A stretch of DNA of 5,119 bases. Origin: an uncultured Ruminococcus sp. (GTDB taxonomy: Bacteria; Bacillota; Clostridia; Oscillospirales; CAG-272). Location: the NCBI GenBank assembly GCA_902773455.1, contig CACYEW010000132.1:1-5119 (forward strand), in the 5' to 3' direction. Each line of letters begins with the position of its first letter. Position 1 is the stretch's first letter. Under the pieces are notes generated by a model. It was not told the DNA's origin. It saw only the letters and a list, made by a program, of their open reading frames with translations, and ran no database searches. Below, piece after piece: positions 5,114-5,119 of this stretch. The translations under genes were made by a program, and so were the position numbers.

Positions 5114-5119
5114 GCGCGC

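Larger units (their letters stand above)
4872..5119. other. Non-coding, structure-rich region; possible dispersed repeat
   Basis: No convincing gene is seen in these 248 bases: frames open on the minus strand lack ribosome sites and mostly continue antisense into rarA. The region contains CGCAG...CTGCG around a 10-base loop (4882-4901), CGGG-GAAA-CCCG (4915-4926), a GGTT/AACC hairpin (4941-4954), direct repeats AGTGAAA at 4931-4937 and 4956-4962, GGGGG-AA-CCCCC (4982-4993), six C tracts (4989-5030) and two strong hairpins near the end. Such dense structure outside genes, close to the sequence end, suggests a repeated intergenic element or the leader of something beyond the window. That reading is an inference. 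Confidence 0.45.

Noticed and set aside
4872..5119. CRISPR array, tRNA or known riboswitch in the final region
   Set aside because: There are no regularly spaced repeats, no tRNA cloverleaf with T-arm GTTCRANNC, and no riboswitch core that I recognise.

Overview
This window looks like a piece of a Gram-positive Clostridia chromosome, probably an uncultured gut-type lineage near Oscillospirales or Christensenellales. The reasons are AGGAG-type ribosome binding sites before most genes, short intergenic gaps, AT-rich promoters around GC-balanced genes, frequent ATA isoleucine codons, and a sigma factor carrying the ECVNDT...AWNSIPP signature common in clostridial ECF-like factors. The taxonomic placement is an inference.

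Layout. From 1 to 1772 on the minus strand is a two-gene regulatory unit: an ECF-type sigma factor (1215-1772), then, with an ATGA overlap, a single-pass membrane protein that is its likely anti-sigma factor or sensor. The second gene runs off the left edge; 406 residues are visible. From 1901 to 3435, also minus strand, lies a compact operon read in the order small four-helix membrane protein, yfbR (5'-deoxynucleotidase), greA (transcript cleavage factor). It starts at an extended -10 promoter near 3464-3469 and ends at a hairpin terminator two bases after the greA stop. On the plus strand is rarA (3579-4841), a AAA+ ATPase of the replication-fork/recombination family, transcribed divergently from a near-consensus promoter and closed by a classic terminator at 4851-4871. 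A 14-base palindrome lies between the two divergent promoters.

The last 248 bases (4872-5119) carry no convincing gene. They hold several hairpins, a short direct repeat, and a strand-asymmetric run of six C tracts, which is a strong G-quadruplex motif on the minus strand. This is the least explained part of the window and may be a dispersed non-coding repeat.

How the genes fit together: rarA, greA and yfbR are housekeeping functions for fork rescue, rescue of backtracked RNA polymerase and deoxynucleotide turnover. The sigma/anti-sigma pair is a separate signal-responsive module behind its own terminator. No phage, transposase, CRISPR or defence gene is visible, and I do not see a clearly novel protein system. 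The most open questions are the extracellular domain of the anti-sigma candidate, the divergent operator-like site and the 3' structured region.
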